Below, in pieces: positions 47,574-59,405 of a stretch of 64,000 bases of DNA. The position numbers and the translations under genes were made by a program. The notes beneath the pieces are model-generated. The model saw only the letters and a list, made by a program, of their open reading frames with translations, was not told the DNA's origin and searched no databases. The stretch is from Isoetes taiwanensis (Eukaryota; Streptophyta; Lycopodiopsida; Isoetales; Isoetaceae). How positions within the stretch are numbered: the stretch's first letter is position 1; every line of letters starts with the position of its first letter. The stretch lies in contig JAJEKV010000017.1 of NCBI GenBank assembly GCA_021234155.1, positions 13,025,525-13,089,524 of the forward strand, read 5' to 3'.

Positions 47574-48295
47574 GAATCAAGGAGGTCTTTGTCCAACTCT
47601 ATCTTCCCTATTTAAGTTATTTTTATGAAAGCTCAATAACTTTTACAGAGTTTAAATTTGTTTGTTGGTTTCGATTGTTCTCTATATAAGGTAAATTTTT
47701 CATGTTTTGAATGACCTTTTGCAGATTTGTTTAATTGGACGACTTGGAAATATCCTTCATGCCGATCATGCAAGGTAGGAAAGTCGGAGATTGTTGACAT
47801 CTTTTTGTCAATGAGTTGGTAACTCGTTTTTTCCTTTTTAAAGGTCTGCAAGTGGGTGGATGATCCAGCATGTTGTGCTTATTATTCTATCACTTTAAAT
47901 AAGCTAAACAGTTAGCTACCCCCTGTTGACAACGGAAATATTCAGCCAGGAACTTGGAAATGCGTCCGGTTGGAACACTTGAGGTGAAAATTGTCCAGGC
48001 TAGAAATCTGAAAATTTGAGCCATTCGTTATTGTCTTTATCGAGCTTCTTCCAGTTCACATGGGGAAGACCAAGACAGTAGTAAGCATGAATCGTAATAA
48101 CATGTTGCATGCGTTGTACTCAAAATTGTAATTGTAATTAGGATCTATATTTGCTGCTCAATAATGACTTGAATCCTATTTGAAATGAGCAATTCATTTT
48201 TGAAGTCGAGGTTGTCGCCAGTTAAGAACTCGTTCAGATCTATGATGAAGAATGTTTGCTACAACTCTTATAGTAATTGCATTTCTAAATGTAGG

Positions 48296-48540
48296 TGCGT
48301 CTCGAAGCTCTTTACAATGCATTTGGTCAAGTGCGCAGAGTTGTTGGAATGCCAGCAAAGGGGAATGTTGTACTCACACCACTAGAAGCAGTGCTTCAAG
48401 CAAGTATCCAGGAACATGCACAATCATCACCTGAGGTTATGATGATATCTCCAAAAACAGAGTCCGTATCAGAATATTCTTCGTGCATATTTTCACCTAC
48501 AGAGAATAAACAAGAAGATTTCGCTCGTGTTATTCTTTGA
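48296..48540 (+). CDS. Candidate terminal exon, unrecognised
   Basis: After an AAATGTAG acceptor the frame VRLEALYNAFGQVRRVVGMP, then AKGNVVLTPLEAVLQASIQE, stays open to a TGA at 48,538-48,540 (FARVIL stop). It is coherent and could end a gene whose earlier exons lie between 47.4 and 48.2 kb. I cannot name the family. Confidence 0.3.
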
Positions 48541-51090
48541 ATAACAATTGAACAGGCAGAAGATCATTATCCCCACAGATTATAACGGGAAGTCAGATAA
48601 CCAAAGGCAGAAAATTAAGGTGTGTGATACACATCTCTTAATATGACAATACAAGTGCTTGATTGATGTTTTGCTTGTGGTGACAGATAATGTACAAAAC
48701 TCTAAATGTACAAAACTCTAAATGCAGAATGGACCAAACATTTGATTTCCTGGTGGAGGCCATCCCATACCAGTATAGATGGATTGAAGGAAGTGCTTTA
48801 ATACAAGAGTTAATTTACGTGCAATCAGGCTTTTGGCAGATAGGAACGGGTCTACTAGCTATAAGGTCTATACATATCGTAAGCCTGTTGCCAATAAATC
48901 CTTCACATCTTCATATTTGATTTTAGTTATATTCGCATAGATATTACATTTGTTGAGAATTGACTATGTACTCAGTGGTGACCTAAGCACTGGAAATTCG
49001 TGGCTTGCCTCTCACCTTTTAGATGTGGTGAACAATAACATGTTTTTTGCCTGATCATTGTATGGCTAAAGCTTCTTCAGTCAATGAGCTTTGGCAACAT
49101 GAGATTTCTTTTTGTGTTTCTGTTTTGCTGGACAATTTCCAGGATTATTGCAAAATGTAGCATGTATCCAGAGTTTGAGTCAATTTGGAGGGATATGTTG
49201 TCCATCTATTTTTTGAGCTCCAGAGTTTGCAGATATTTCACAGATTTATGCTGTCGGAATGCCAAGCAAATATATCAATCTTGAATAACACTTGAAGTGG
49301 AAATCCAGATTATGTTTTTCCTCACAAACGTGAGAATGGGAAACCAGAGGTGTTATCAGAGTTGGTTTGCACAGCGATTTTCTGTCTCAGTCTGAAACTA
49401 AAACCTTGGTGTATGATTTGACTCGTTTTGTTTGTTGTGTTTCATTATTTCACAAATCAGATTTTGCAGTCTGATATTGTTCAAAGATGGGCATTAGTTG
49501 GTTGGCTTTTAAAGTGCTGTATCATGGGGAGGCAAATGCAAAGCTAGCCGTATTCTATGAATATACATGAGAAAGTGTTAATATTATGAATATAGAACCA
49601 GCTAACTTATTATGGTGCTTTTGGGATGAATCTCATGCTGAGCATATTGCAATGAGACCTTGTGAACATGGAGATGGGTAAGGGAGAACTGGTTTGTGGT
49701 ACCAGGATGGGAAATAAAATAAGACACTATGAATGACAATACTTTGTTTGCAATGATGGTAAGTTGTTTCTCAAATTATGCAGTTCAATTTCACTGTCAG
49801 ATACAGATTCGATAATCAAATTATGCGGTTCAATTATCTAGATGAAATAAAAGGGTCAATATTTGCAATGTTATTCCTCCCATAATCAAGTTCAGCAGAA
49901 TTTCACCCAGACCATGCTAGTTGCAAGGTTATGACATTTTGTTAGTGAATTATTTTGGAGTCCATTTCTTGAATAATTATAATGGACCTTAAAGTACTTT
50001 AAGAGCCTCTGCATTAAATTCGGCTCCGAATATTAATAGAACAACTTTGACATAAATGTTCTCTGAAGAACATTATTAAACAAACACAACTCTGTAATTT
50101 TATAGCATCAGTTGCAACAACTCACAAGCTCGAAACCCCAGGGTAATGGCAGTTTACTCACAAGCCCGAAACCCCAGGGTAATGGTAGTTTATGATTTGT
50201 CTTATTTTATTTCATAATGCAATATTTGCTATAGTCTAAATATCAATGAAAATCCAATTTTGCATCTCAAAATATATGTGAGTCAAGAATCTTAGCTGGC
50301 ATTGTCGAGTTTCAATATCAACAACGCAAGCTTTGTCAACTATACTTTGAAAACAGTTTGGATGCTTGCTAAGTCGGTGCTTGAATGTGGTGGCGTGTTG
50401 CTCCATCTTTTTGTGTTCCATATGCTTCACACTTATGGCCTGTCAATTGTTCTATATTGCTATTACGAATTATTCTTGCATATAGACATGATTTGTATTC
50501 AATGCTTATAAATGGCCTCCAAACAGTTGAGGAACCATGTTAATGTACGGAGAAAATTGGATTGTGCGGACATTCTGATAATGTGATAATATAAAAGAAA
50601 TCCTTTTAGGGTATTTGTATGCCTATAAGTTAGGAACTGAATTTTAAATATTGTGCATCACAATTCTTTAAACATTGTCCACCACAATATTTATCAAGGC
50701 GTGGCATACTATATTTTGATGGTATGTTTATTGCATGGGTATTCTACATTTTAGAATCCTAACGTGAGCATTGAACCATTGGCAATTGAGCCTGCAAATG
50801 ATGTATTGAACTATTTACTATTGGCATTTGAACTTACAGATTTTTTATTGAAATATTTTGACATAAAGAGGCATCATATGGGATTATAACCATATCTTTC
50901 TAAAGTGAAATTTAGTTTTTTTTAGGGCATTTATGAAATGTTAATTGCTATAGCACCAGAGGTGTAAGAGAGACATTATATGAAAATATACTTTTTTGAT
51001 GTAACGTTTTGTTTTTTAGGGAGGTCATTGATATCAAAAGCAATGTTGGAAACATGTTTGGTCTATATTTAGAGGTCTCCTTTTCTGATA
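48541..51090. other. No gene supported
   Basis: Frames of 76 codons or less without domains. There is a small tandem CTCACAAG(C/T)(T/C)CGAAACCCCAG at 50,122-50,175. Possibly intergenic. Confidence 0.4.
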
Positions 51091-51194
51091 CTAGTTTTGT
51101 TCTGCAGTTAACTAATGGATAAAGCCACAGAGTGGATTCCTTCTGATTTACTGAAGATTCTACGTAAGTTGTAATGGACATAGGCCTACTTGAA

Positions 51195-51405
51195 ATTACC
51201 AAAGTGCATTGCAAATTGCGGAAGATGGAAGCTTCAAACATAAATACTTCTTGCGTAGTTTGCCCAAACATGATTAATTACCCTTGTGATTGAAACAATG
51301 TATCATATGCTTTTTGGGAATGCCCAAAGGGCAAAGCCTTGCTAGGTCGGTTTGGAAAAATATTCTTAATTGTATTGTCAAATGCACCGATTGGCCTGTT
51401 TAAAT
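51195..51405 (+). pseudogene. LINE remnant: reverse-transcriptase zinc-binding (zf-RVT) region
   Basis: A plus-strand frame reads HCKLRKMEASNINTSCVVCP, then a stop, then YAFWECPKGKALLGRFGKIF. The pattern C-x2-C ... F-W-E-C-P-K-x-K resembles the zf-RVT domain at the end of plant LINE ORF2, with the usual His replaced. It differs from the C-terminus of the LINE family at 37, 44 and 62 kb, so it is a different lineage. Confidence 0.45.
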
Positions 51406-51409
51406 AGGC

Positions 51410-51985
51410 AAACCACTCGGCGAAGATCTGCTCAACATAAAAATGTGCAACCCCCAAATGCAGCTCAAATAGTGCTTATTAGAACTTCTTCATTCTTATT
51501 TTGTGGATGAAGAAGTTCTAATAACCACTGATGAATTTCTGACTGGTTTCCAATAAACAATGATGAGCTCCATTGAATGGCTATTAGGCAAAGGATCTAG
51601 CTTAAAACTTCATGACTTTGTACTAGATGCATAATACTTGATTATGACTTCAATAAACAAATTTAGAGATTTGCCTAATGCCTATGACTATATGTTAGGA
51701 GAAAGAGTACGAAATTATATGAAACTATATGGCAATGTTGATAGACTTTGCTTCTACTAGACTTCTTCTAACTTAGTTCTTGACACTGAATTTTAGATAT
51801 TGGTCTTTTTAAGCTAAGGGTTTACTCTCGAATCTTCATAAACCATAGTTGATACACCCATTGATAATACAAAAACTTGTCTATATATAATCCTTCCTAT
51901 ATAATTGAGTGTCCAATTTCTGTTCTCCTTCATTTTGTTCCTTCAAAATTCTTAAAACATGGCACGTGTACTTGTGTGCATTTAT
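51410..51985. other. No gene supported
   Basis: Contains a short inverted repeat (AGAACTTCTTCAT and ATGAAGAAGTTCT near 51,480-51,521). No coding content. Confidence 0.4.
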
Positions 51986-51989
51986 TACT

Positions 51990-52710
51990 TATAAAGCATT
52001 TATTGCAGCATTTATTGCGGCCACTTAATAACCTTCTTTGCATTCATTTTTGCATTCATTGATTATATAAAGCATTTATTGCGGTAACCTCGAATATTTC
52101 GTGATGTTGACGTGATTACATGACACGTGTACAGTGTGCATTCATTGATTGTAAAGCATTTATTGCAGCCATTAATAACCTCGAATATTGTGTGCATTCA
52201 TTGATTATAAAGCATTTATTGCGGGCATTTATGAGCATTTATGGCGGAGGAAGATATGAGCATTACCATAGGATGACACGTTTCATTCATCGTATTTATG
52301 GCAGATTTGTGCACTTTGCATTTATTGCGGCCATTAATACACCTTGCATTTTTTTGTGGCCATTAATACGCTTTGAATTTATTGCGAATTATCAAAGCAC
52401 GATATGTATGCACTTTGCATTTATTGAAGCCATTAATACCTTTTGCATTTATTGCGACCATTAATACGCTTTGCATTTATTGCGCCATTAATACGCTTTG
52501 CATTTATTATGCGAGTTATCAAAGCACGACATGTGTGCACTTTGCATTTATTGCGGCCATTAATACGCTTTGCATTTATTGCGAGTTATCAAAGCACGAC
52601 ATGTGTGCACTTTGCATTTATTATGCCATTAATACGCTTTGCATTTATTGCGAAGTTATCAAAGCACGACATGTATGCACTTTGCATTTATTGCGGCCAT
52701 TGGCAAATTT
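51990..52710. repeat. AT-rich tandem array around GCATTTATTGCGGCCATTAA
   Basis: A short unit (GCATTTATTGCGGCCATTAA then TACGCTTT) is embedded in a higher-order unit with GAGTTATCAAAGCACGACAT then GTGTGCACTTT. The last four units (52,383-52,700) are the most alike. Overlapping open frames in at least two phases (up to 131 codons, for example FAFIAAINTLCIYC) are repeat by-products, not genes. Confidence 0.85.
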
Positions 52711-55440
52711 GTTAGAAGATATCAATCCCAATATATATAGAATCTTAATGATATCCATTTTAGGATAATTATGGATATGAAATATATGATTACATGCGAG
52801 TTGCGATATAGGCACTTGGCATAAATATAGCCCTAGATTAGTCATGTGTGTCGATCATCCAACAAAACTCCATCTTATAAATAGAAGGCCTTCTTATTGT
52901 CTCGACACATTGAGAGCACTTGAAGAGCTATTGTGAGCGCTTCTCTTCTGCTTCACTAATTGCATGCAAGGTAAATATTCTCCCATTTTGAATTAGAGTT
53001 AGAATGTAAGATTTTACGAAGTTGCTTCACATCAATCTAGAATCACTTGGCCATTGCAGAAGAGAATGTTGGACGTTAACTGGGGTCCAACTGCCGCCGC
53101 GATAAATTTCTTGTACTAATAGAGTTTTAGGATAGTCTGTGCGCACTTTTAGCCGTCGATTTTTTTATTTTATTCTGGTTCCTTGGACTTTCGGTTTCAC
53201 TTTTGTTCGATGCGATGCCTCACTCACTTTCTTCCTCTCACCCAGGTGTGGCTTTTGGAAGCATTCACAAGATGTTGTTACTGCACTGTTCATTTCTTAT
53301 AGTCAGATTTGCACTTTGAAGGCTATCTAGATCGACTTGGCTAGGTTTTACCAGTTGCAATAGTCGATTTGCACTTAGTCGGATTTGCACCGGCCTGATT
53401 ATGTTTCAGATTTGCAGTGGAATGGAATGCTCCATGGTCAGATATGTCTTCTGAATGGACAGACCGCGGAATGGACTACAAAATCGTCCAGAACTAGGTA
53501 AGAGATCTATGGAACTTTGATATTTCGGTGATAGACATAAGTGATTCTAACTTCTACAAGGAATATTTGTGCTTTTTCAGCCAAACGAAAACGGGCTCCA
53601 TGGCCTTTGCGAGAAAAAAAAAAGAAAATTGCCAGAATATTTGTCTGAAGAGGTAAGATATCATAGTGCATTACTCCTTGATAGATTGTAATCTAGGCAG
53701 CCCTTTTGTATGTTGGAACAAAAATTATGATGGAAAATACAGAAGCACTGGAATCTTCAAGAGAGCAGTCAAACTGTTTAATTGAAAAACAAACGCAGAT
53801 TGTAGTATCTCGTTTGGAAGACTCTATAAGCTTTGGAAGCCATAGCTAGGTAGGCAAACTGCTGGATTTGATGTCATGTTCATTCGTTTTAATCTTCCCC
53901 TTTCTGTTTCCGACTCTACAATCTGGTCTGGTATTTTGTGGCAGTGAAACCATGAAAGAGAGGCAGTAAGAATTTGAAACGAATTAAAGTCTACTACTTA
54001 AAGTCTGCAGAATCTACGAACTTGCTAAGAGAATCTTCTGCTGCCATTACTATTATTCTTTCCTTTCAATCATGTTGCAGGCAAGTTCCTGCAATGGGTC
54101 TGGCTTTTTAGGCGTCTTATTTGTTCTATGATTTCATTCAATAAAACTCAACAGACATCATCTGATCGCATTCGTCTTGATTTAACACTTTGATTTCACT
54201 TAACAGAAGAGCAAAGTTCCCTCAAACTTATCATCATCATGAAATTCTGTCTACTTTTCTCCTAAAAAAAACATAATAATATCGTAATCCATTATGCCTG
54301 GAAAATACCTCAACAACCCATTTTCTCCTCGATCCATTTCGTCTGCTGCAAAGGTAATTTCGGCCAGTGCTAAGATATATCGACAGCTGCTCAGTAGGTT
54401 AGGCTGCCAGTTTGATGACAATGTATCAGTTTTAGCATAGCTGTGCATGTAACGTGATCCGAGAAAGAGCAAGAGCATGTCATAGCTGCCCTTCTGGTGC
54501 TCTCCATGAGTGGAAATGAGATGACCATTCATATAGTTTTAGCCCTGCCAAGCAGTGTGCCATACTTGTATGATGCTCTGACGAGTGGAGCTCCTAGAGC
54601 AAGGAGAAAAGGATAGCTCTTTGTTTAATGCTTTGCACTATGGATAGGTGCTTCTTCTAAAATCTTTGTAAGTGCTGTAGTGGTTGTAATTGGAACAACA
54701 TGTCAATATGTCACAAGCAAATGGTTGTTTGCATCATGGCATGGCAGGCAGCTTATGCTTTACACTGGATGAGGTAGGTTTGGAAAATGATTTTGAAGTC
54801 AACAGTTATTTCCATCAATAACAGGCAGAAGTCTAGCGGCAATAATTAAAGTCTAGCGGCAATAATTAAACCGACCGCAACTTAAGTCTATTACTGTGAT
54901 GCATGTAAATGCTACTAAATAATATTTGATTTTGGCTAATAGGTCCATAACATGATAAAGACAGACACATTTAATGATGTTATAGTTTCTGCACTTGCCG
55001 GTATATGTAAGGATGTGACAGTAATGGTTCAGTGTAGGGACCAGAATGAACAATTTGCCAATATTATTTTGTGGGTCTTTAGTGCTTTCTCCTGAAGTTA
55101 TTCTCCATTTACACATTGAACTAGGAAGATGTGCTTTTATGCTTAAGAGTTTCAATATTCTTAGGCCTTTGTAGTATTCAGAAGAAACCAAAGTTGCTTG
55201 TCCAGATGGAACAACGTAGTCTTGCGAAGCTTTGATGTTCAATACTGGCTGTTAATTTAGACAATAAAATTGGGTATAATCATTTTGACAGGTTGATGAT
55301 GTGCTTGATACTAGATATGATTGGCTAGACTTTAGTCCCTAATTCTAACAACCCTATATTCCATTGAGAGCCATATACCGATCAATAGAAAACAGACCCA
55401 AAGGACTTTAATCTTGTACCTTGGAATGTGCTGATTGCCC
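52711..55440. other. No gene established; TATA-like start and possible short exons
   Basis: CTTATAAATAGAAGGCC near 52,873 is a good TATA-type sequence, followed about 95 bp later by GCATGCAAG|GTAAATA, a plausible first donor. Splice-like pairs occur near 53,413-53,500 and 53,580-53,652 (open piece KRKRAPWPLREKKKKIA). They do not assemble into a recognisable protein, so a non-coding transcript or decayed gene is possible. CTAGCGGCAATAATTAAA is duplicated at 54,834-54,870. Confidence 0.3.
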
Positions 55441-55459
55441 TTGCAAGTATGTTAGAATG

Positions 55460-55830
55460 GGCAATATTTGATTGTAGGCTATGCTGAAACTGTGAGAAAG
55501 CAGTGCAATGTTTTGGGCAGATGCAATGCAGCTCTATGACATGGCTCCAAATCCTGTCGCATATGTTTGCTAAACAGAAAGAGTGGTTGCCAAATGCATA
55601 TCGAGAACGGATTCACAGTAGATGTTTTGTTGCTAGCAGTCTGCTTAACATGGATACTGTGTGAATTTGTTGGTCTGCCTAGAAAATAAACTGTTATGGC
55701 AAGATGAAACACCCTCCATGCTGTTGCATTTGTCAAAGCATGTGACAGCTTAGGGGCAACAGATAAGGGATTGTGAGATTCACCTTGAAATTGCCTAGAA
55801 AGATTGGCAAAGATGTTCCCTAATTTGGGC
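55460..55830 (+). pseudogene. PPR protein pseudogene 2
   Basis: Pieces in different frames resemble plant PPR motifs: IVGYAETVRKQC, ENGFTVDVLLLAV, AVAFVKACDSLGATDKG and EIHLEIA. Frameshifts and stops separate them. The order (motif end, next motif, then the ACxxLG...G.EIH element) is that of a PPR array. Confidence 0.6.
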
Positions 55831-56600
55831 GGCCCAGATCTTCTATGTCTGAATGTCGAGATCTTCCACGTCTAGGGTTTTTTAATTTGTTTAGGATTCT
55901 TTTCGTTTCCGCTCCGAAATTTTCTCTCTTTGTTCTGGGCTTGCTCACGATTTTTATATTCGCCATGGCCAGGCAAAGCTTTTAACAGTGCAGAGATTTG
56001 AGCTTTTAATCCTTCGATCTATGCCTCTTCCCCTCGCTGCTCTGCTTCCTTGCCATAGCCACAAATCCATTGAGTAGCATTCCAAACTTTTTCCCAGTTA
56101 TGGCCTGCACAGTTTTTCCATTTTGTTTACCTTCTCATGGTGCCTGCATGATGCAGTATTGTGAATGCCAGATCGATGTAACACCATTGGGGAACGTGGA
56201 CTAAAGGTAGGTATACAACTGCTTCTATTCGTGAAAATAATCTCATAGTTTTTTCTGTTTTGTGTAAATGTATTCTGTGATTTTGGCTGATCCCTTTATG
56301 TTTTTTGCAAAGGGTATAGCTTTAGGTCTATGGCACCGACTCTTATAGAAAAGCTCTGTAATAGCCATGTGCAATCTGGCTATGGGTTCCTGAAGCACCT
56401 TGGTAAAGCCACAGCATATGCACAAGAGAGGGTGGCAGCTTCAAGAGCAAAAAAAGCTGCAGCAGAGAGCTGCAAGGGAAAAAGAAGCTCATCAAAAGGC
56501 TGTATCTTGAGAGCATTTTCGGTACACGTCCTAGAAGTGCACCAAGGCAGAGACCTCCAGCTCTGATAGGCTTACAATAAAAGATCTTTTGAAGGTAATA
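55831..56600 (+). other. Possible decayed gene start with a Lys/Ala-rich exon
   Basis: A possible first donor CTAAAG|GTAGGT lies at 56,208. After it, a frame (56,330-56,566) reads MAPTLIEKLCNSHVQSGYGF, then YAQERVAASRAKKAAAE. Shifting frame near 56,465 gives KKLIKRLYLESIFGTRPRSA, then PRQRPPALIGLQ and a stop. The two halves look like one protein broken by a frameshift. The family is not recognised. Confidence 0.3.
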
Positions 56601-57955
56601 TAAACAAATGGAGCAGTGTATAAATGGTTGATGGCACTGCAGGATATACTAGAGACAAGGTAAAAAAAGAGTTTTTTAAATGAAATTACCAAGAGACGGC
56701 TCAGGGGGAGTCAGGAAGGTAGCTTCAGCAACAAATTTTGATGATTGGACATTATTATTTGATAAGTGTTTTGGAAGATGTAGAGTTTATTGCATGTTTT
56801 GTTCATTTTTCAATCAAGCAAATGATTTATCCAAGTTTCTACCATGCTAGATCATAATAAAAATAGTTGGGTCCTGCTTCAATCTACAAATACTGCTTGG
56901 GAGCCATCATGGACTGATTTTGGCAAGCATAAGGGTGGGACTGTAGTTGTGTTATTAAGTTCTACCATCAGATCAGTTCAAAGAAAAGGGCAGAAGAGCT
57001 TTCTCTTCGGTAGAACTAAGCAGGATGTTTATTCCATTCTTTTTCCTTTTTATTTTGTAGTTGCTATGTCAATGAAATCTTAAAAGCACAGGGGAGTTGC
57101 TTAGGGCCCCAAAGTTCTACTTGGCTTCGATGAGTTTTGTTCTGATTACATTTGAGGTATGTCCTTAGGGCAGGTGTTCTAATGAATTTCTGGTAGATCA
57201 TTGGGAGAAGCAAATGACTGAGAGTTTCGTAGCCACATTCTTACAGAGGGCTATCTGGCTTGAATCGTGGCCGTTGAAGGATTGTCTTGGCCATTGGTTT
57301 ATGCTGACGTGGCGTTTGCTGACGTGGCGTATCGGACGGACGAGGTGCATCGCAGAGGAGCCGTGACGAACTGGGGTGGGATGCCTCTGCCTCCGGCCAT
57401 ATCTCGAGCGGCCAGGGCGTGAACGGTAGGGGTCGGTTTACTTCGAACAGGGGAGCGGTTGCGTGGAAGGACAGAGATTCCGGCAGTTTAAGGTTACATG
57501 GGCATGAGGATGGATTCAATAGCAGAGACGCTTGGCCGGATTATTTGGTGTGAAGTTCGATGGTAGAAAAAACATGGAGGGCATCGGGGATGCTACGGTC
57601 GCTTGCTGGAGACCTGGGATCGGGTTGTTTCTGCCTCCGGTTATGCCTGCTCTCCCTCCAGTTCGATGCTTTAGTGATGCAGTTCCCGGTAGTAGCGAAT
57701 CCAGGTATGGGCATCCAAACTTGAGTTTTTTTCCCCTTCGTTGTTTTTCTGTCATGCCATGTTGAATTCGATGGCTTTAGGTCGGCCTGGCCATGTTGTA
57801 GACAGGCAATTGCTTTAGACCTAAAGTAAGTGATTTTGAGCAGCTAGAATCAGCTTTAGACCAAAGGGCTGATAAAGCAAGGAAAAGTTCAGATGAATTT
57901 TGTCTTTGCATGCGTTTATGGCCATTCTTGCATTGCACTAGAATATGAACAGTTG
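56600..57955. other. No gene supported; GC-richer patch
   Basis: From 57,240 to 57,780 GC content rises and both strands carry 75-90 codon frames without domains. TGCTGACGTGGCGT is directly repeated at 57,301-57,329 and includes a TGACG core, known as a plant bZIP site; no downstream gene is evident. Confidence 0.35.
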
Positions 57956-57958
57956 TTG

Positions 57959-58395
57959 CAATGAATGCTGGTAAGCAGGCAGCGGTGGTTGTTTCGACTA
58001 TGGCTATGTTTTTTGCAGCATTAAACCTGCAATGTAATGAATGCGTTGGCCATGGCTTTGTTATTGGCACCATATATTTAAATATTAGATCCGTAAGTTG
58101 TGTTATCAATATAAATCAAGCATGCAGCCTTGCTGTTGTTGCATAGTAATCTGACTATAATATGAGCAGTGGGCATTAAGTGCATAGCATATTGCAGTAA
58201 ATGTTTGCATACAGGCCATGGCTTTGTGTAAAGCTAGCATGTATCAGGCTGCAATATCCAACGCATTGTTGCAGTATCGACTATGGCTATGTTTTTTGCA
58301 GCATTAAACCTGCAATGTAATGAATGCTGGTAGATAGACACCCCTAGTTGCTTTGGCCATGGCTTTGTGACTGGTGCGATATATTTTGAGGACGT
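57959..58395. repeat. Direct duplication, about 130 bp, period about 300 bp
   Basis: TCGACTATGGCTATGTTTTT, then TGCAGCATTAAACCTGCAAT and GTAATGAATGC are shared between 57,994-58,043 and 58,276-58,325. Both are followed by GGCCATGGCTTTGT and an (A/G)(T/C)ATATATTT-like block. Confidence 0.75.
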
Positions 58396-58478
58396 ATATG
58401 CATCGTTTGAGGATGTATTTAGTGTTGTATAGATGGAAATTGCACCAAGTTGATGTAAAATCTGAATAGAGTTTGCCC

Positions 58479-59405
58479 TTTCCCAAGCAACATTGAATAG
58501 GTTGATGGTAGTCATAAAATTTTGGTTATGAGGATGGGTAAATGGAGTAGAAACGTAACCATGATATAAGCATGAAAACTTCTGCCTCTCCGACCTCTTT
58601 TGAACCAAGTGAGATTGCCCATGTCAGATATTTGCTTTTTTAGCTCTGCATTTTCTGCTCCTTCCAGAAATTTTTTGGAAGCATGCTGCTTCCAGTTAAA
58701 TTATACAGAAGCACTATCGTCCAAGCAATATGCAAACCCAACGAAAGATAAGCAACAGGTTATATCGGTGAATTATAACTTGAGATACCCAGGATTGGAT
58801 CCTTACTTCGCAAATATGGCACTGCACGAGATTTATTTGAGGGGTAACGAATCTATCAGCGTATAATTCAGAATGGGCTGGCTCAAAACATATATTTAGG
58901 AAATTTTCTTATTCAGCAATCTTGCAGCTTATTTAGAACAAGGGCAATTGTGGTTTCTGCTTACTTCCATGGTTGCAGCATATGCTGAACGTGGCAAGTT
59001 GAGACCAGCTTTTAAGCTCTTCAAAGAAATGCATGAACACAATGACATTTCTTGGGATGTAATGATTTCATCTTATGTCAAAGATGGATTACTCAATGAG
59101 ACTCTTTTTCTCTTTCATTACATGCCACATCGGACAGTGGTATGATCTCAGCAGCCAAGTCTGGAAAGTGTTCACAAAGGACAATGAAGTTGGGACTTGG
59201 TCTGGATTTCAGATCATTCTTATAATCCTTCACCAAATGCAGTTGTGAGCATGATCTTTATAGGGGATATTAGGAATTTAAAATAGGGTAGTACTTCTCT
59301 TATTCAACTCGGAAGACCTGGCCTTTCCCAAGCAGCATTCAATAGGTTGATGGTAGTCATAAAATTCTAGTTATGAGGATGGGTAAATGGAGTAGGAACG
59401 TCCTT
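58479..59405. repeat. 80-bp direct repeats flanking PPR pseudogene 3
   Basis: CCCAAGCAACATTGAATAGG, then TTGATGGTAGTCATAAAATT and GAGGATGGGTAAATGGAGTA at about 58,482-58,553 recur with few changes at about 59,325-59,397. The PPR fragment lies between them. Confidence 0.75.
58790..59145 (+). pseudogene. PPR protein pseudogene 3
   Basis: One frame gives SLLRKYGTARDLFEG, stop, RIYQRIIQNGLAQNIYLGNF; after a frame change SMVAAYAERGKLRPAFKLFK, DISWDVMISSYVKDG and FHYMPHRTVV follow. These are consecutive PPR motifs of the plant PLS type (Leu-Leu-Arg-Lys, then GLA-NIYLGN, then the S-motif M(V/I)..Y). A stop, a frameshift and missing ends make it a pseudogene. Confidence 0.82.

Noticed and set aside
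50948-51271. A 107-codon minus-strand gene
   Set aside because: The plus strand of the same interval encodes a LINE zinc-finger-like remnant, and the minus-strand peptide shows no family features.
52120-52768. Proteins of 90-131 residues in the 52-kb region
   Set aside because: The frames are translations of a tandem array in different phases.
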